DNA of 64,000 nt, from NCBI GenBank assembly GCA_002029295.1, contig MZGW01000001.1:372001-436000 (forward strand), given 5' to 3'. Below the pieces are notes generated by a model. The model saw nothing but the letters and a program-made list of their open reading frames with translations. It made no database searches and had not been told where the DNA came from. Shown piece by piece: positions 47,350-54,940 of the stretch. This stretch comes from Alkalithermobacter paradoxus (GTDB lineage: Bacteria > Bacillota > Clostridia > Peptostreptococcales > Peptostreptococcaceae). The translations under genes were made by a program, and so were the position numbers. Each line of letters begins with the position of its first letter. The stretch's first letter is position 1.

Positions 47350-47596
47350 ACCAACAACAAGAGGCATAACTTTTAGTTATGCCTCTTGTGTTGTTAGTTT
47401 CTAGAAAAATCTTTTTATATGTTTTATCTGAATTTATAGACTTATTATTAACTATAGATGTAAATACTACGGTGCTAATAATTATTAGTGTTAGTATTAA
47501 AATAATATATGAATACTTGTATGCTTTTTTAGTATTTTTCTTTTTCATTTTATATATCTTTTTCTTAGCTTCTGCATAGTTTATAATTTTTGCCAT
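47327..47596 (-). CDS. Small single-pass membrane protein overlapping the purB terminator
   Basis: 89 residues: a very basic N-terminus (YAEAKKKIYKMKKKNTKKAY) followed by one transmembrane helix (about 29-48) and a short outer tail. AGGAGG lies 9 nt before the ATG, so translation start is convincing. The last 20 or so codons run through the purB terminator stem and into the end of purB, so the C-terminus as read may not always be made. No family recognised. Confidence 0.6.
   Translation of the reverse strand: MAKIINYAEAKKKIYKMKKKNTKKAYKYSYIILILTLIIISTVVFTSIVNNKSINSDKTYKKIFLETNNTRGITKSYASCCWFKHLILP
47357..47396 (+). terminator. Intrinsic terminator after purB
   Basis: ACAAGAGGCATAACT (47357-47371) pairs with AGTTATGCCTCTTGT (47375-47389) around TTT. 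It lies inside the 3' coding part of the convergent small membrane gene. Confidence 0.88.
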
Positions 47597-47607
47597 ATGT
47601 AAAGACC

Positions 47608-47639
47608 TCCTTTATTTTATAATGTATTTTAAAATAAAG
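47608..47639 (-). repeat. Hairpin touching the ribosome-binding site of the small membrane gene
   Basis: CCTTTATTTT and AAAATAAAGG form a 10-bp stem with a 12-nt loop between the MFS stop and the next gene. On the minus strand its 3' arm includes the first bases of AAGGAGG, so it could both end MFS transcripts and mask that site. Confidence 0.65.
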
Positions 47640-47650
47640 GATTTTATGCA

Positions 47651-48820
47651 TTACTGAAGAGCATTATTTGGTTGATAATAATAATTTTTAAATGTATTGT
47701 AAAATAATATTATCGCAAATATATATAATATACTAGTGATGTAGTATGGGAAGTCATAGTTTGTTATATGTATAATCTGACCTCCTATGAATGTGCCTAC
47801 AGCTCTAAAAACGTTTGAAATCAACACTATAAAGCTTGAAAACATGCTCATATCTTTCTCATCAACTACTTCCATAGATACACTTTGCACTAGAGGCTGA
47901 GCCATATTCATGAGAGCTGTCCTCATGAAAAATGATATTGCTATTATAGTTATATTTTTAGAAATAGAGATAGAAAGTAAGAATGGTATTGATAAAGCCT
48001 GACAAAATATAACTGTTTTTATTTTGCCGAGTGACTTACTTAAATAGGGAATGGAAAGTCCACCTAAAACTATACCTAGTTGAGACATAGATAAAAGAAT
48101 CCCCACTATCTTATTATTTGCACTTAAAGTATGTTTTATATATACACTAAAAAAAGGAACAACTAAGCCAGCACCTATACCTATGAGTGCATTGAAAACA
48201 ACTATTTTTACAAGGTGTGTATTTCTAAATATATTTGGAGATTGTTTAGACGAAGAATTTTCTGAATTTGTTTTAATATTGTCAATCTTTATTATTGGCA
48301 ATACAGATAAAATTGACATTATTCCAAAAAAGAGTAGTGTATGCTGTGTATTTACATTGATATCAGAGATAAAACCAGCTGATAAGGTTCCTAACATCAT
48401 TGAGAAATTCTTAATGCAAAAACTTAAGCTAAACATATTAACTCTATTTTCACGCGATGTTATTTTCATTAAATAAGGGGATTCTATAACAAATTGAAAG
48501 GCCATACCTAATCCTAGTGTTAATGATGCAGGTAATAGTATATATTTATGTAGACTGCTGGCTGTTAATATACAACTAATTGTAATTAAGAGTGTAGAAA
48601 AAAGCATATTTGCTTTAAAACTGTACTTTTTTAATAAAATACCAGCAACGATAGAACCTATTGCAGTCCCAAAAGTTTGCATAGAAAGAATAGTTCCAAT
48701 AAAAGAATCTGTAAAATTATTTAATTTTAGATGAATAGATAAAAAGTTTGAAAAACAACCAAACGTCAAAAAAATTAAGGAGCTGCTAATTAAATAGTTT
48801 CTGATATTTTTTGTATACAT
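47651..48820 (-). CDS. Major facilitator superfamily transporter
   Basis: 389 residues with about 12 hydrophobic segments in two six-helix halves separated by a charged loop (about residues 185-205). Loop 2-3 has the MFS-type pattern GSIVAGILLKKYSFKAN, and the second half repeats it (LGGLSIPYLSKSLGKIKT). TTTGGAGG precedes the ATG. No substrate signature is recognised; a drug or metabolite exporter is a guess. A good promoter lies 38-66 nt upstream. Confidence 0.88.
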   Translation of the reverse strand: MYTKNIRNYLISSSLIFLTFGCFSNFLSIHLKLNNFTDSFIGTILSMQTFGTAIGSIVAGILLKKYSFKANMLFSTLLITISCILTASSLHKYILLPASLTLGLGMAFQFVIESPYLMKITSRENRVNMFSLSFCIKNFSMMLGTLSAGFISDINVNTQHTLLFFGIMSILSVLPIIKIDNIKTNSENSSSKQSPNIFRNTHLVKIVVFNALIGIGAGLVVPFFSVYIKHTLSANNKIVGILLSMSQLGIVLGGLSIPYLSKSLGKIKTVIFCQALSIPFLLSISISKNITIIAISFFMRTALMNMAQPLVQSVSMEVVDEKDMSMFSSFIVLISNVFRAVGTFIGGQIIHITNYDFPYYITSILYIFAIILFYNTFKNYYYQPNNALQ

Positions 48821-48857
48821 AAAAGGCCTCCAAAGTTTAAAATATTTTTACAAAAAG

Positions 48858-48886
48858 ATTCTATAACTAAATGAAAAAATAATCAA
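48858..48886 (-). promoter_or_regulatory. Promoter of the MFS transporter gene
   Basis: On the minus strand, TTGATT (48886-48881), a 17-nt spacer, and TAGAAT (48863-48858). Confidence 0.75.
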
Positions 48887-48953
48887 TTACATATTATGAT
48901 TTATAAAAAAATAGCATTATAGACAAAGATAAAAAGAGGTATACGAACAAAAA

Positions 48954-48989
48954 TAACTATTCTTTAAATGTATATTTAGGGAATAGTTA
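48954..48989. repeat. 16-bp inverted repeat with GTAT loop in the MFS/recombinase divergent region
   Basis: Arms 48954-48969 and 48974-48989 pair along their full length (two G-T pairs) around GTAT. It is flanked by GGTAT copies and a short outer ACGAA/TTCGT pairing. Both neighbouring genes start away from it, so it is not at a gene end. The rest of the 292-nt intergenic region shows only AT-rich sequence. Confidence 0.75.
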
Positions 48990-49112
48990 CGAAGGTATTC
49001 GTTAAGGTATCTTTCATGTGCTAATATTAACAATATCTTTTCTTTATTGTATTGGTAATAAAACACTGGTATTATAATTATGTAATTCCCTATATTTAAA
49101 GGAGTTGTTTTT

Positions 49113-50234
49113 ATGAATAAGACTTTAAAAATACATAACAAATCAGATAAGCCATACAACATAGTACTAAAAGAAAATGAGTTAATAGAAAAATGTATCC
49201 ATATACAAAACTCCCTACCGGGTTTTATGAAGGATTATTTTATATACCTTAAAAATGCAGTTGCAACATCTACCAGACTTGCCTATCTAGAAGATATTCT
49301 GTTTTTTTGCAACTACCTAGTTAATGAAACAGACATAATATGTAGTGATAATATTAAAGACATAACATTAGAAGAATTTAATAAGATTAAATCTAGAGAT
49401 GTAAATATATTTTTAGGAGAATACTGCTCTAGGTACTATAAACAGACAAAGAAAACAGTATTAGTATTTGAAAATCATAATAGAGCTCTAGCTAGAAAAA
49501 AGGCTTCTATAGTATCTATGTTTAAATACTTATACAGAAGCGAACAACTAAAAAATAATATTACGGATGGATTTAATCCTATAAAATTACCAAAACCTCA
49601 GCCAGATGCCATTAAGAGACTAGAAATTGATGAAGTTGCTAAAATGATAGATGCGGTAGAAAAAGGAGAAGGATTAACTGAAAAAGAAAAAGTATACTGG
49701 AGTAAAACAAAACTTAGAGATAAGGCTGTATTACTGATGTTTGTAACGTATGGTCTAAGATTGAGTGAATTACAACAATTAAATATATCTTCTTTTAATT
49801 TTTCAAGAGGTGAATTTAAAATATATAGAAAAAGAAACAAGGAAGTTCTTATGCCACTTAATAAAACTTGTGAAACTGCTATATTAGATTATATCAATAA
49901 TGAAAGAGCTAATACATCGTATACAAGTGATGAAGAAGATCCTCTATTTCTATCTATGCAAAATAAAAGAATGACAACTAGAGCTATAAGAGAACTTGTA
50001 AAAAAATATACTTCTATAGCTATGGGTACCACTAAAGATAATGGGTATAGCCCTCACAAATTAAGAGCAACTGCTGCAACGTCATTAATACAGTATGGAT
50101 TCTCAATATATGATGTTCAAAACTTATTAGATCATGATAATGTGACCACTACACAGCTTTATGCAGCACACAAAAAGAATGTAAAAAGAGAAATCGTTAA
50201 AAATTTCGAATGGTTAGAAGAAGAAACAGAATAG
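49113..50234 (+). CDS. Tyrosine recombinase/integrase with intact active site
   Basis: 373 residues. N-terminal core-binding domain (about 35-155) and catalytic domain (about 165-360). All active residues are visible: Arg216 (TYGLRLSELQQL), Lys240 (YRKRNKEVLMPL), His315 and Arg318 (YSPHKLRATAAT), His341 (LLDHDNVTTTQ) and Tyr350. No prophage or transposon genes accompany it, so it may be a housekeeping resolvase-like or DNA-inversion enzyme. AAAGGAG precedes the ATG. The 3' end lies in a 48-bp palindrome shared with the convergent gene. Confidence 0.9.
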   Translation: MNKTLKIHNKSDKPYNIVLKENELIEKCIHIQNSLPGFMKDYFIYLKNAVATSTRLAYLEDILFFCNYLVNETDIICSDNIKDITLEEFNKIKSRDVNIFLGEYCSRYYKQTKKTVLVFENHNRALARKKASIVSMFKYLYRSEQLKNNITDGFNPIKLPKPQPDAIKRLEIDEVAKMIDAVEKGEGLTEKEKVYWSKTKLRDKAVLLMFVTYGLRLSELQQLNISSFNFSRGEFKIYRKRNKEVLMPLNKTCETAILDYINNERANTSYTSDEEDPLFLSMQNKRMTTRAIRELVKKYTSIAMGTTKDNGYSPHKLRATAATSLIQYGFSIYDVQNLLDHDNVTTTQLYAAHKKNVKREIVKNFEWLEEETE

Positions 50235-50268
50235 ACTGTAGCTTAAGCTACAGTCTATTCTGTTTCTT
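50221..50268. repeat. 48-bp perfect loopless palindrome covering two stop codons
   Basis: Positions 50221-50244 are exactly complementary to 50245-50268, with no spacer. The left part encodes the end of the recombinase (stop at 50232-50234). The right part encodes the end of the minus-strand LysM gene (stop at 50248-50250). It probably acts as a bidirectional terminator, although T-tracts are short. Confidence 0.9.
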
Positions 50269-50520
50269 TATAGGAATTAGTATTACTTTTCCTGGGTATA
50301 TATAAGGTTCATTGAGATTATTTAATTTTTGTATTTCATAAATATAATTTCTTATATCTTCTTTTTCGTTTATGTATTCCCTAGCTATATTCCATAAGGT
50401 ATCTCCAGATTGAATCTGTATTTCTACAAATTCTAATTCAATATCTTCTTTTCGTAAGTTAAATGGATTTACAATAAATAATAACATTAATAATATTATG
50501 CATACATAATTTCTTTTCAA
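50248..50520 (-). CDS. yneA: SOS-induced LysM cell-division inhibitor, YneA-like
   Basis: 90 residues with an N-terminal membrane anchor (about 4-20) and a LysM domain (IQSGDTLWNIAREYI, then LNNLNEPYIYPGKVILIP). YneA of Bacillus has this architecture, is divergent from lexA, and blocks septation during SOS. Here too it is divergent from lexA, with a LexA box in the promoter spacer. TTG start with AAAGGAGATG upstream. Identification rests on architecture plus genomic and regulatory context. Confidence 0.88.
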   Translation of the reverse strand: MKRNYVCIILLMLLFIVNPFNLRKEDIELEFVEIQIQSGDTLWNIAREYINEKEDIRNYIYEIQKLNNLNEPYIYPGKVILIPIKKQNRL

Positions 50521-50540
50521 GGTAATACATCTCCTTTCGC

Positions 50541-50552
50541 GAACATTTGTTT
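50541..50552 (-). promoter_or_regulatory. LexA box 1 (yneA-proximal)
   Basis: GAACATTTGTTT, a one-mismatch SOS box, lies between the yneA -10 and its ribosome-binding site. Confidence 0.8.
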
Positions 50553-50561
50553 GTTAAAAGT

Positions 50562-50590
50562 ATAATATCAGAACATTTGTTCTTAGTCAA
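50562..50590 (-). promoter_or_regulatory. Sigma-A promoter of the yneA-like gene
   Basis: On the minus strand TTGACT (50590-50585), a 17-nt spacer and TATTAT (50567-50562). The spacer holds LexA box 2. Confidence 0.88.
50571..50582. promoter_or_regulatory. LexA box 2 (between the divergent promoters)
   Basis: GAACATTTGTTC, identical to the recA box, located in the spacer of the yneA promoter. Confidence 0.92.
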
Positions 50591-50599
50591 TATATTTCA

Positions 50600-50611
50600 G
50601 AACAAATGTTT
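50600..50611 (+). promoter_or_regulatory. LexA box 3 (lexA-proximal)
   Basis: GAACAAATGTTT, overlapping the -35 of the lexA promoter, the expected place for LexA autorepression. Confidence 0.85.
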
Positions 50612-50638
50612 GAGTTTTTTATTCCTCAGTGATATAAT
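50610..50638 (+). promoter_or_regulatory. Sigma-A promoter of lexA
   Basis: TTGAGT at 50610-50615, a 17-nt spacer, and TATAAT at 50633-50638 with a TGA extension. Confidence 0.88.
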
Positions 50639-50674
50639 TAGAGTGTTATATTATAATTGAGAGGAGTATATAAA

Positions 50675-51298
50675 ATGTATGCTGGGTTAAATAAAAAGCA
50701 GATAGAGATTTTAAATTTCATAAGAAATGAATTAGCTAGAGTTGGTTACCCCCCTTCTGTTAGAGAAATATGTGCTGCTGTAGATTTAAAGTCGACATCT
50801 ACTGTTCACTCACATCTTAATAAGTTAGAGGAAAAAGGATATATTAGAAAAGACCCAACAAAACCACGTGCTATAGAAGTATTGGGTTCTGATGATGATA
50901 ACTTCTTTCATAAAAAAGAAATATGTAATATACCAATTGTGGGAAGTGTAACGGCAGGATCACCTATACTTGCTGTTGAGAATATAGAGGATATTATTCC
51001 TTTACCTACTACGTTTGTAAAAGGAACAGAAAATTTTATTCTCAAGGTTAAGGGAGATAGTATGATAGATGCTGGAATATTAGATGGAGATTATATAATT
51101 GTCAAGCAACAATCAACTGCCAATAATGGAGATATAGTGGTAGCTTTACTAAATGATGATGAATCTACTGTGAAAAGATTTTACAAGGAAGATGATGTTA
51201 TTAGACTTCAGCCAGAAAACTCATTTATGGATCCCATCTATGTGAAAGAAGTAAAAATCTTAGGTGTTGTATACGGACTATTTAGATTAAATCTGTAA
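50675..51298 (+). CDS. lexA: SOS repressor LexA
   Basis: Represses SOS genes and self-cleaves when stimulated by RecA filaments. 207 residues. Winged-helix N-terminal domain ([20 protein letters not shown] recognition region) and S24 protease domain with the Ala94-Gly95 cleavage site (VGSVTAGSP), nucleophile Ser129 (KGDSMIDAG) and Lys167 (STVKRFYK). The frame is open from 50657, but GAGAGGAG precedes the ATG at 50675. Three LexA boxes upstream imply autoregulation. Confidence 0.98.
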   Translation: MYAGLNKKQIEILNFIRNELARVGYPPSVREICAAVDLKSTSTVHSHLNKLEEKGYIRKDPTKPRAIEVLGSDDDNFFHKKEICNIPIVGSVTAGSPILAVENIEDIIPLPTTFVKGTENFILKVKGDSMIDAGILDGDYIIVKQQSTANNGDIVVALLNDDESTVKRFYKEDDVIRLQPENSFMDPIYVKEVKILGVVYGLFRLNL

Positions 51299-51336
51299 TC
51301 TAAAAATACATGGCTACATAGCCATGTATTTTTAGA
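51299..51336. terminator. Bidirectional terminator between lexA and glnA
   Basis: TCTAAAAATACATGGCT and its exact complement (17 bp) around ACAT. The glutamine synthetase stop codon at 51332-51334 is within the right arm. Confidence 0.9.
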
Positions 51337-53260
51337 ATAAATTCCTTTTATAAGTATGATATAAATCTTTTAGTTCCCTTACCTTTTCATAGGCTTTGAG
51401 TTGAAGCTGAGATACTAAGTCGTAGTTTTTATCTTTTATAGCATCTCTTATTTCTGTAAACAGTGATTTTTCGTCGATTTTATCTTTCATAAGATACCAT
51501 CTTAGTTTGTGGATTTTTTCCCACATAACTACATCTAAATCAGATACATCCTCAGATGTATGTAGCTTAAAACAAGATCTTACCAGTTCAGTAAAGTCAG
51601 AGATTATTCTACTTTCTAGTTCTGTTATCCATTGATCAATAGCAGCTGCTTTATACGAATCTATAATTTCATCAGAGAAAACATCTCCTGACAACAGAAC
51701 ATTTGTTTTGTCTGGGAATTGTTCAAATAATTTTATGCTTTCCCAAACTGTTGCAGGTGGTATTCCGAATAAATTATTTCTTTCCTCATTTGTATAGTGC
51801 TCAAATACATCTTCCTCACTTCTGTATTGTCTTGAACTCTCTAGGTATTCAGCATCATCTAAAGATGATTTTGAGAATTCTCTTTCAAGTTCAGTGGAAG
51901 TTTTTGCACTATTAACTGCATATTTTATTCCATCTAGCATAGTTTGGTATGAAGCGGCAATTACTAAATATGTATTTGAAAGTGGATTTGGCGAACGTAA
52001 TTCGAAGCGAGTTGATAGAGGGTTGGATAAATCTCTTATTAAACCTACAAGAATAGATCTATTTCTAGAAGGTACATCTACACTTTTCCCTAAAGATGAC
52101 ACTATGCATATAGGAGCTTCGAAACCAGGTTTTAGCCTATTGAATGAATCGTTAGAAGAAGATGCAAACGGACCTACTACTTCATAATTTTTAAGCAATC
52201 CCATCAATGCTCCGAAGCCTATCGAACTCAAATAATCTTGCTTAGGGTCTAAAGGAGAAAATAGATTTACTGTTTTACCGCTTTTAAGTTTAAGAGAAAC
52301 TCCTAGGTGAGTATGTTTTCCGCTACCAGCAACTCCTTCTATCGGCTTTGCAGCAAATGTGACTTCTAACCCGTAACTGTTGAAAATGTCAGTTACGATA
52401 TTTCTTACTATAAGCTCGTTATCAGCAGCGCTAAGTGCATCACTATACTTCCAATCTATTTCTAGCTGTTCCATTATATGAGTTTGTTTTCCAGTAACCC
52501 CTATTGTAGATCTTATACCGCCTACTTCTTTATGTCCCATTTCAGGGTTTAGGCCATATTTTTCCATAATCCATATAGTTTTTTCTAAAGCTGTTCTTAC
52601 AACACCTTCTGTTCTTTTCCAATACTGCTCTTTTAAGTTTTGAGAAGTTGATAACTTTTCTTCATCTGCTTTATCTTCAGGTGTTTTAACCCAAAATTCT
52701 AGTTCTGTAGCTGACGTTAGAAGTATTTCCTGAATATCGCTCAAGTTATCTACACCTATTTGTTCAAGAATATTTTTATTTTCTTTCATTAATTCCATTA
52801 ATGTGGTTTTAAAGTGTTGTACTGATTTTTTTAATATAGACCTTGAACAAACATATTTACCATCATGCATTAAAAATGATGGTATTCTAAGTGTTCCTAC
52901 TGGCATATTATTTTCATCATTCATATAATCGAAATTATAATCAACAAACCATGTGGCATCTAAGTCAGGTATAATTTCTACCTTAGCATTATTTAAAGTA
53001 GCTATATTATGTAAAACAACACTAGAACCATCTGTCTGAATTCCAAACTTTAATAATTCATTCATATCATCTATAAATACACTAATCGGTATTTTTTCAT
53101 CTGTGTCGTTGCCTCTCAAATCTACTCCCATAAAAGACACAAATTGTATTTCAGGATGTGATGATAGAATTTGTTTCAAATATTCCATATCATGATATTC
53201 CTTTGGTATGCTGTAGACAAGGTTAGATAAAACATTGTGTTCTTTGAAATGATTGGTCAA
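51332..53260 (-). CDS. glnA: Glutamine synthetase, long clostridial form
   Basis: ATP-dependent synthesis of glutamine from glutamate and ammonia. 642 residues, longer than the usual 440-residue GSI, with an extra helical C-terminal region (about 470-640). Motifs: FGIQTDGSSV, TSATELEFWV (metal-binding Glu), VAGSGKHTHLGVSL (catalytic loop) and STRFELRSPNP. TTG start preceded by AGGAGGGG. Being next to a YnbB-type gene recalls the Bacillus ynbB-glnR-glnA order, but no glnR is present here. Confidence 0.92.
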   Translation of the reverse strand: MTNHFKEHNVLSNLVYSIPKEYHDMEYLKQILSSHPEIQFVSFMGVDLRGNDTDEKIPISVFIDDMNELLKFGIQTDGSSVVLHNIATLNNAKVEIIPDLDATWFVDYNFDYMNDENNMPVGTLRIPSFLMHDGKYVCSRSILKKSVQHFKTTLMELMKENKNILEQIGVDNLSDIQEILLTSATELEFWVKTPEDKADEEKLSTSQNLKEQYWKRTEGVVRTALEKTIWIMEKYGLNPEMGHKEVGGIRSTIGVTGKQTHIMEQLEIDWKYSDALSAADNELIVRNIVTDIFNSYGLEVTFAAKPIEGVAGSGKHTHLGVSLKLKSGKTVNLFSPLDPKQDYLSSIGFGALMGLLKNYEVVGPFASSSNDSFNRLKPGFEAPICIVSSLGKSVDVPSRNRSILVGLIRDLSNPLSTRFELRSPNPLSNTYLVIAASYQTMLDGIKYAVNSAKTSTELEREFSKSSLDDAEYLESSRQYRSEEDVFEHYTNEERNNLFGIPPATVWESIKLFEQFPDKTNVLLSGDVFSDEIIDSYKAAAIDQWITELESRIISDFTELVRSCFKLHTSEDVSDLDVVMWEKIHKLRWYLMKDKIDEKSLFTEIRDAIKDKNYDLVSQLQLKAYEKVRELKDLYHTYKRNLF

Positions 53261-53321
53261 TTAAAACCCCTCCTGTCTATTTGTTAAATATACTTACTTT
53301 TATACGGGATAAATAAAAATA

Positions 53322-53339
53322 ATTCGTATAATTACGAAT
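53322..53339. promoter_or_regulatory. Operator-like palindrome upstream of glnA
   Basis: ATTCGTA-TAAT-TACGAAT, a perfect 7-bp dyad 62 nt upstream of the glutamine synthetase start. It does not match the GlnR consensus TGTNA-N7-TNACA. It could be a binding site for an unidentified regulator; the promoter itself is not clear. Confidence 0.45.
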
Positions 53340-53414
53340 ATAATTCAAAATAGCCCGGTTAAAAATATGGAACTATTATATTATATTTTCTATTCATTGT
53401 AAATAGTTAAATAT

Positions 53415-53460
53415 AAAATATAAATATCACATAGGAATTCCTATGTGATATTTATATTTT
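53415..53460. repeat. 46-bp perfect loopless palindrome at the 3' end of the YnbB-type gene
   Basis: Positions 53415-53437 are exactly complementary to 53438-53460, centred on GAATTC. The stop codon of the minus-strand gene (53441-53443) is within it. T-rich flanks make it a likely terminator for that gene. Confidence 0.9.
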
Positions 53461-54733
53461 TGTCGTATATCATTTGAGATATAGCCTTTAATACGCCAAA
53501 TTTAGAATGGGTAAATGTTAGTCCACCTTGGAAATATACGTTGTAAGGAGGCTTAATTGGTGCATCTGCACTTAATTCTATAGAAGATCCTTGCACAAAA
53601 GCTCCAGCAGCCATTATTACATCGCAGTCATAACCTGGCATATCCCATGGTTCTGGAGAAACAAATGAATCTACAGGGGCTGCAGCTTGTATACCTTTAC
53701 AGAACGATATTACACTCTCAGGACTACCTAAATTTATACATTGTATAATATCACTCCTAGGGTCATCATACGATGGAAGAACATCATACCCTAATTTTTC
53801 AAATATTCTTGAACAAAATATAGCACCTTTAACAGCTTCCGATACTGTATTAGGGGCTAGGAATAACCCTTGAAGGACAGTTCTTGTTGTTCCGAATGTC
53901 AGACCACATTCTTTTCCTACTCCAGCAGATGTAAGTCTGTAAGAAATAAGATCTATAAGATGTCTCTTACCTACTATATATCCACCTGTTAGTGCTAACC
54001 CTCCTCCAGGATTTTTAATTAATGATCCTGCCATAACATCTGCACCTACATCAGTAGGTTCTTTAGTTTCTAAAAATTCTCCATAGCAGTTATCTACCAT
54101 CACTATTATGTCTTCTCTAGTAGATTTTACTATTTTTATAATCTTTTCTATATCTTCTATAGTTAAAGATTTTCTCCAACTATACCCTTTAGATCTTTGG
54201 ATTAAGACTAATTTAGTTTTGTCTGTGATACACTGTTTTATATTTATGTAATCAGGATCTCCATTTTCCAAAAAGTCTACTTGTTTATATGTAATTCCAA
54301 ATTCTTTTAATGATCCTTTAGACTCTCTTATTCCGATAACTTCTTCCAGAGTATCGTACGGTTTTCCTGTTGCGGATAAAATTTCATCTCCAGGTCTTAG
54401 TAGTCCTGTTAAGCAAAGAGATAACGCATGAGTACCCGATACTATAATAGGTCTAACTAGAGCATCCTCTGTATTAAATACGTAAGAGTAAATTTCTTCG
54501 ATTTTTTCCCTTCCTATGTCGTTGTATCCATAACCAGTTGTCCAATTAAAGTGAATATCGCTTAATTTTGATTTTTGCATAGCTTTTAAAACTTTATATT
54601 GATTATATTCTTTTATGTAGTCTATTTCTTCGAATTTACCTTCTATTTCCCTTTGTACACATTCAGAAAGATGTAGTATATGTTCGCTAATTCCATAAAA
54701 ATTTAAAAGCATATCTTTAGTTTCTTTAATCAA
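53441..54733 (-). CDS. PLP-dependent methionine gamma-lyase family protein (YnbB / aluminium resistance type)
   Basis: 430 residues of the Cys/Met-metabolism PLP-enzyme fold. The PLP lysine is in GSLIKNPGGGLALTGGYIVG; RPIIVSGTHALSLCL and MVDNCYGEFLE are also characteristic. The family is called aluminium resistance protein or YnbB; its true substrate is not established. In Bacillus ynbB neighbours glnR-glnA and lies near hfq-miaA, as here. AAAGGGTG is the ribosome-binding site, so TTG 54733 is chosen over GTG 54742. Confidence 0.92.
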   Translation of the reverse strand: MIKETKDMLLNFYGISEHILHLSECVQREIEGKFEEIDYIKEYNQYKVLKAMQKSKLSDIHFNWTTGYGYNDIGREKIEEIYSYVFNTEDALVRPIIVSGTHALSLCLTGLLRPGDEILSATGKPYDTLEEVIGIRESKGSLKEFGITYKQVDFLENGDPDYINIKQCITDKTKLVLIQRSKGYSWRKSLTIEDIEKIIKIVKSTREDIIVMVDNCYGEFLETKEPTDVGADVMAGSLIKNPGGGLALTGGYIVGKRHLIDLISYRLTSAGVGKECGLTFGTTRTVLQGLFLAPNTVSEAVKGAIFCSRIFEKLGYDVLPSYDDPRSDIIQCINLGSPESVISFCKGIQAAAPVDSFVSPEPWDMPGYDCDVIMAAGAFVQGSSIELSADAPIKPPYNVYFQGGLTFTHSKFGVLKAISQMIYDKNINIT

Positions 54734-54826
54734 TTGAATCACCCTTTACCTAATTATAACAATATTAGAATTTTACCACAAAGAATTTACTTATTCAATT
54801 TTTTGTCGGCATATGTAATAAAAACA

Positions 54827-54870
54827 TCAAAATAATTTCGCATAAGGTATCTTATGCGAAATTATTTTGA
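54827..54870. repeat. 20-bp perfect inverted repeat with GTAT loop upstream of the XerD-like gene
   Basis: Arms 54827-54846 and 54851-54870 are exact complements around GTAT. Located between two divergent gene starts, so it is not a terminator of either flanking gene. The right arm contains most of the -35 of the XerD-like gene promoter. Confidence 0.88.
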
Positions 54871-54894
54871 ATTTATACAGGAATTATATATAAC
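54867..54894 (+). promoter_or_regulatory. Promoter of the XerD-like gene
   Basis: TTGAAT at 54867-54872, a 16-nt spacer and TATAAC at 54889-54894. The -35 overlaps the inverted repeat. Confidence 0.6.
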
Positions 54895-54940
54895 TATGTT
54901 GAATTATATTGTTGTAATAACATATAAGGAGAGATTTTAA

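Noticed and set aside
48954..48989. Chromosome dimer site (dif) at the dyad near the recombinase gene
   Set aside because: dif sites have about 11-bp arms with a 6-8-bp centre and a known consensus; this dyad has 16-bp arms, a 4-bp centre and no similarity to the Bacillus dif as I remember it.
51697..51708. GAACATTTGTTT, a LexA-like box
   Set aside because: It lies inside the glutamine synthetase coding sequence, far from any promoter, and codes for KTNV; chance similarity is more likely than SOS control.
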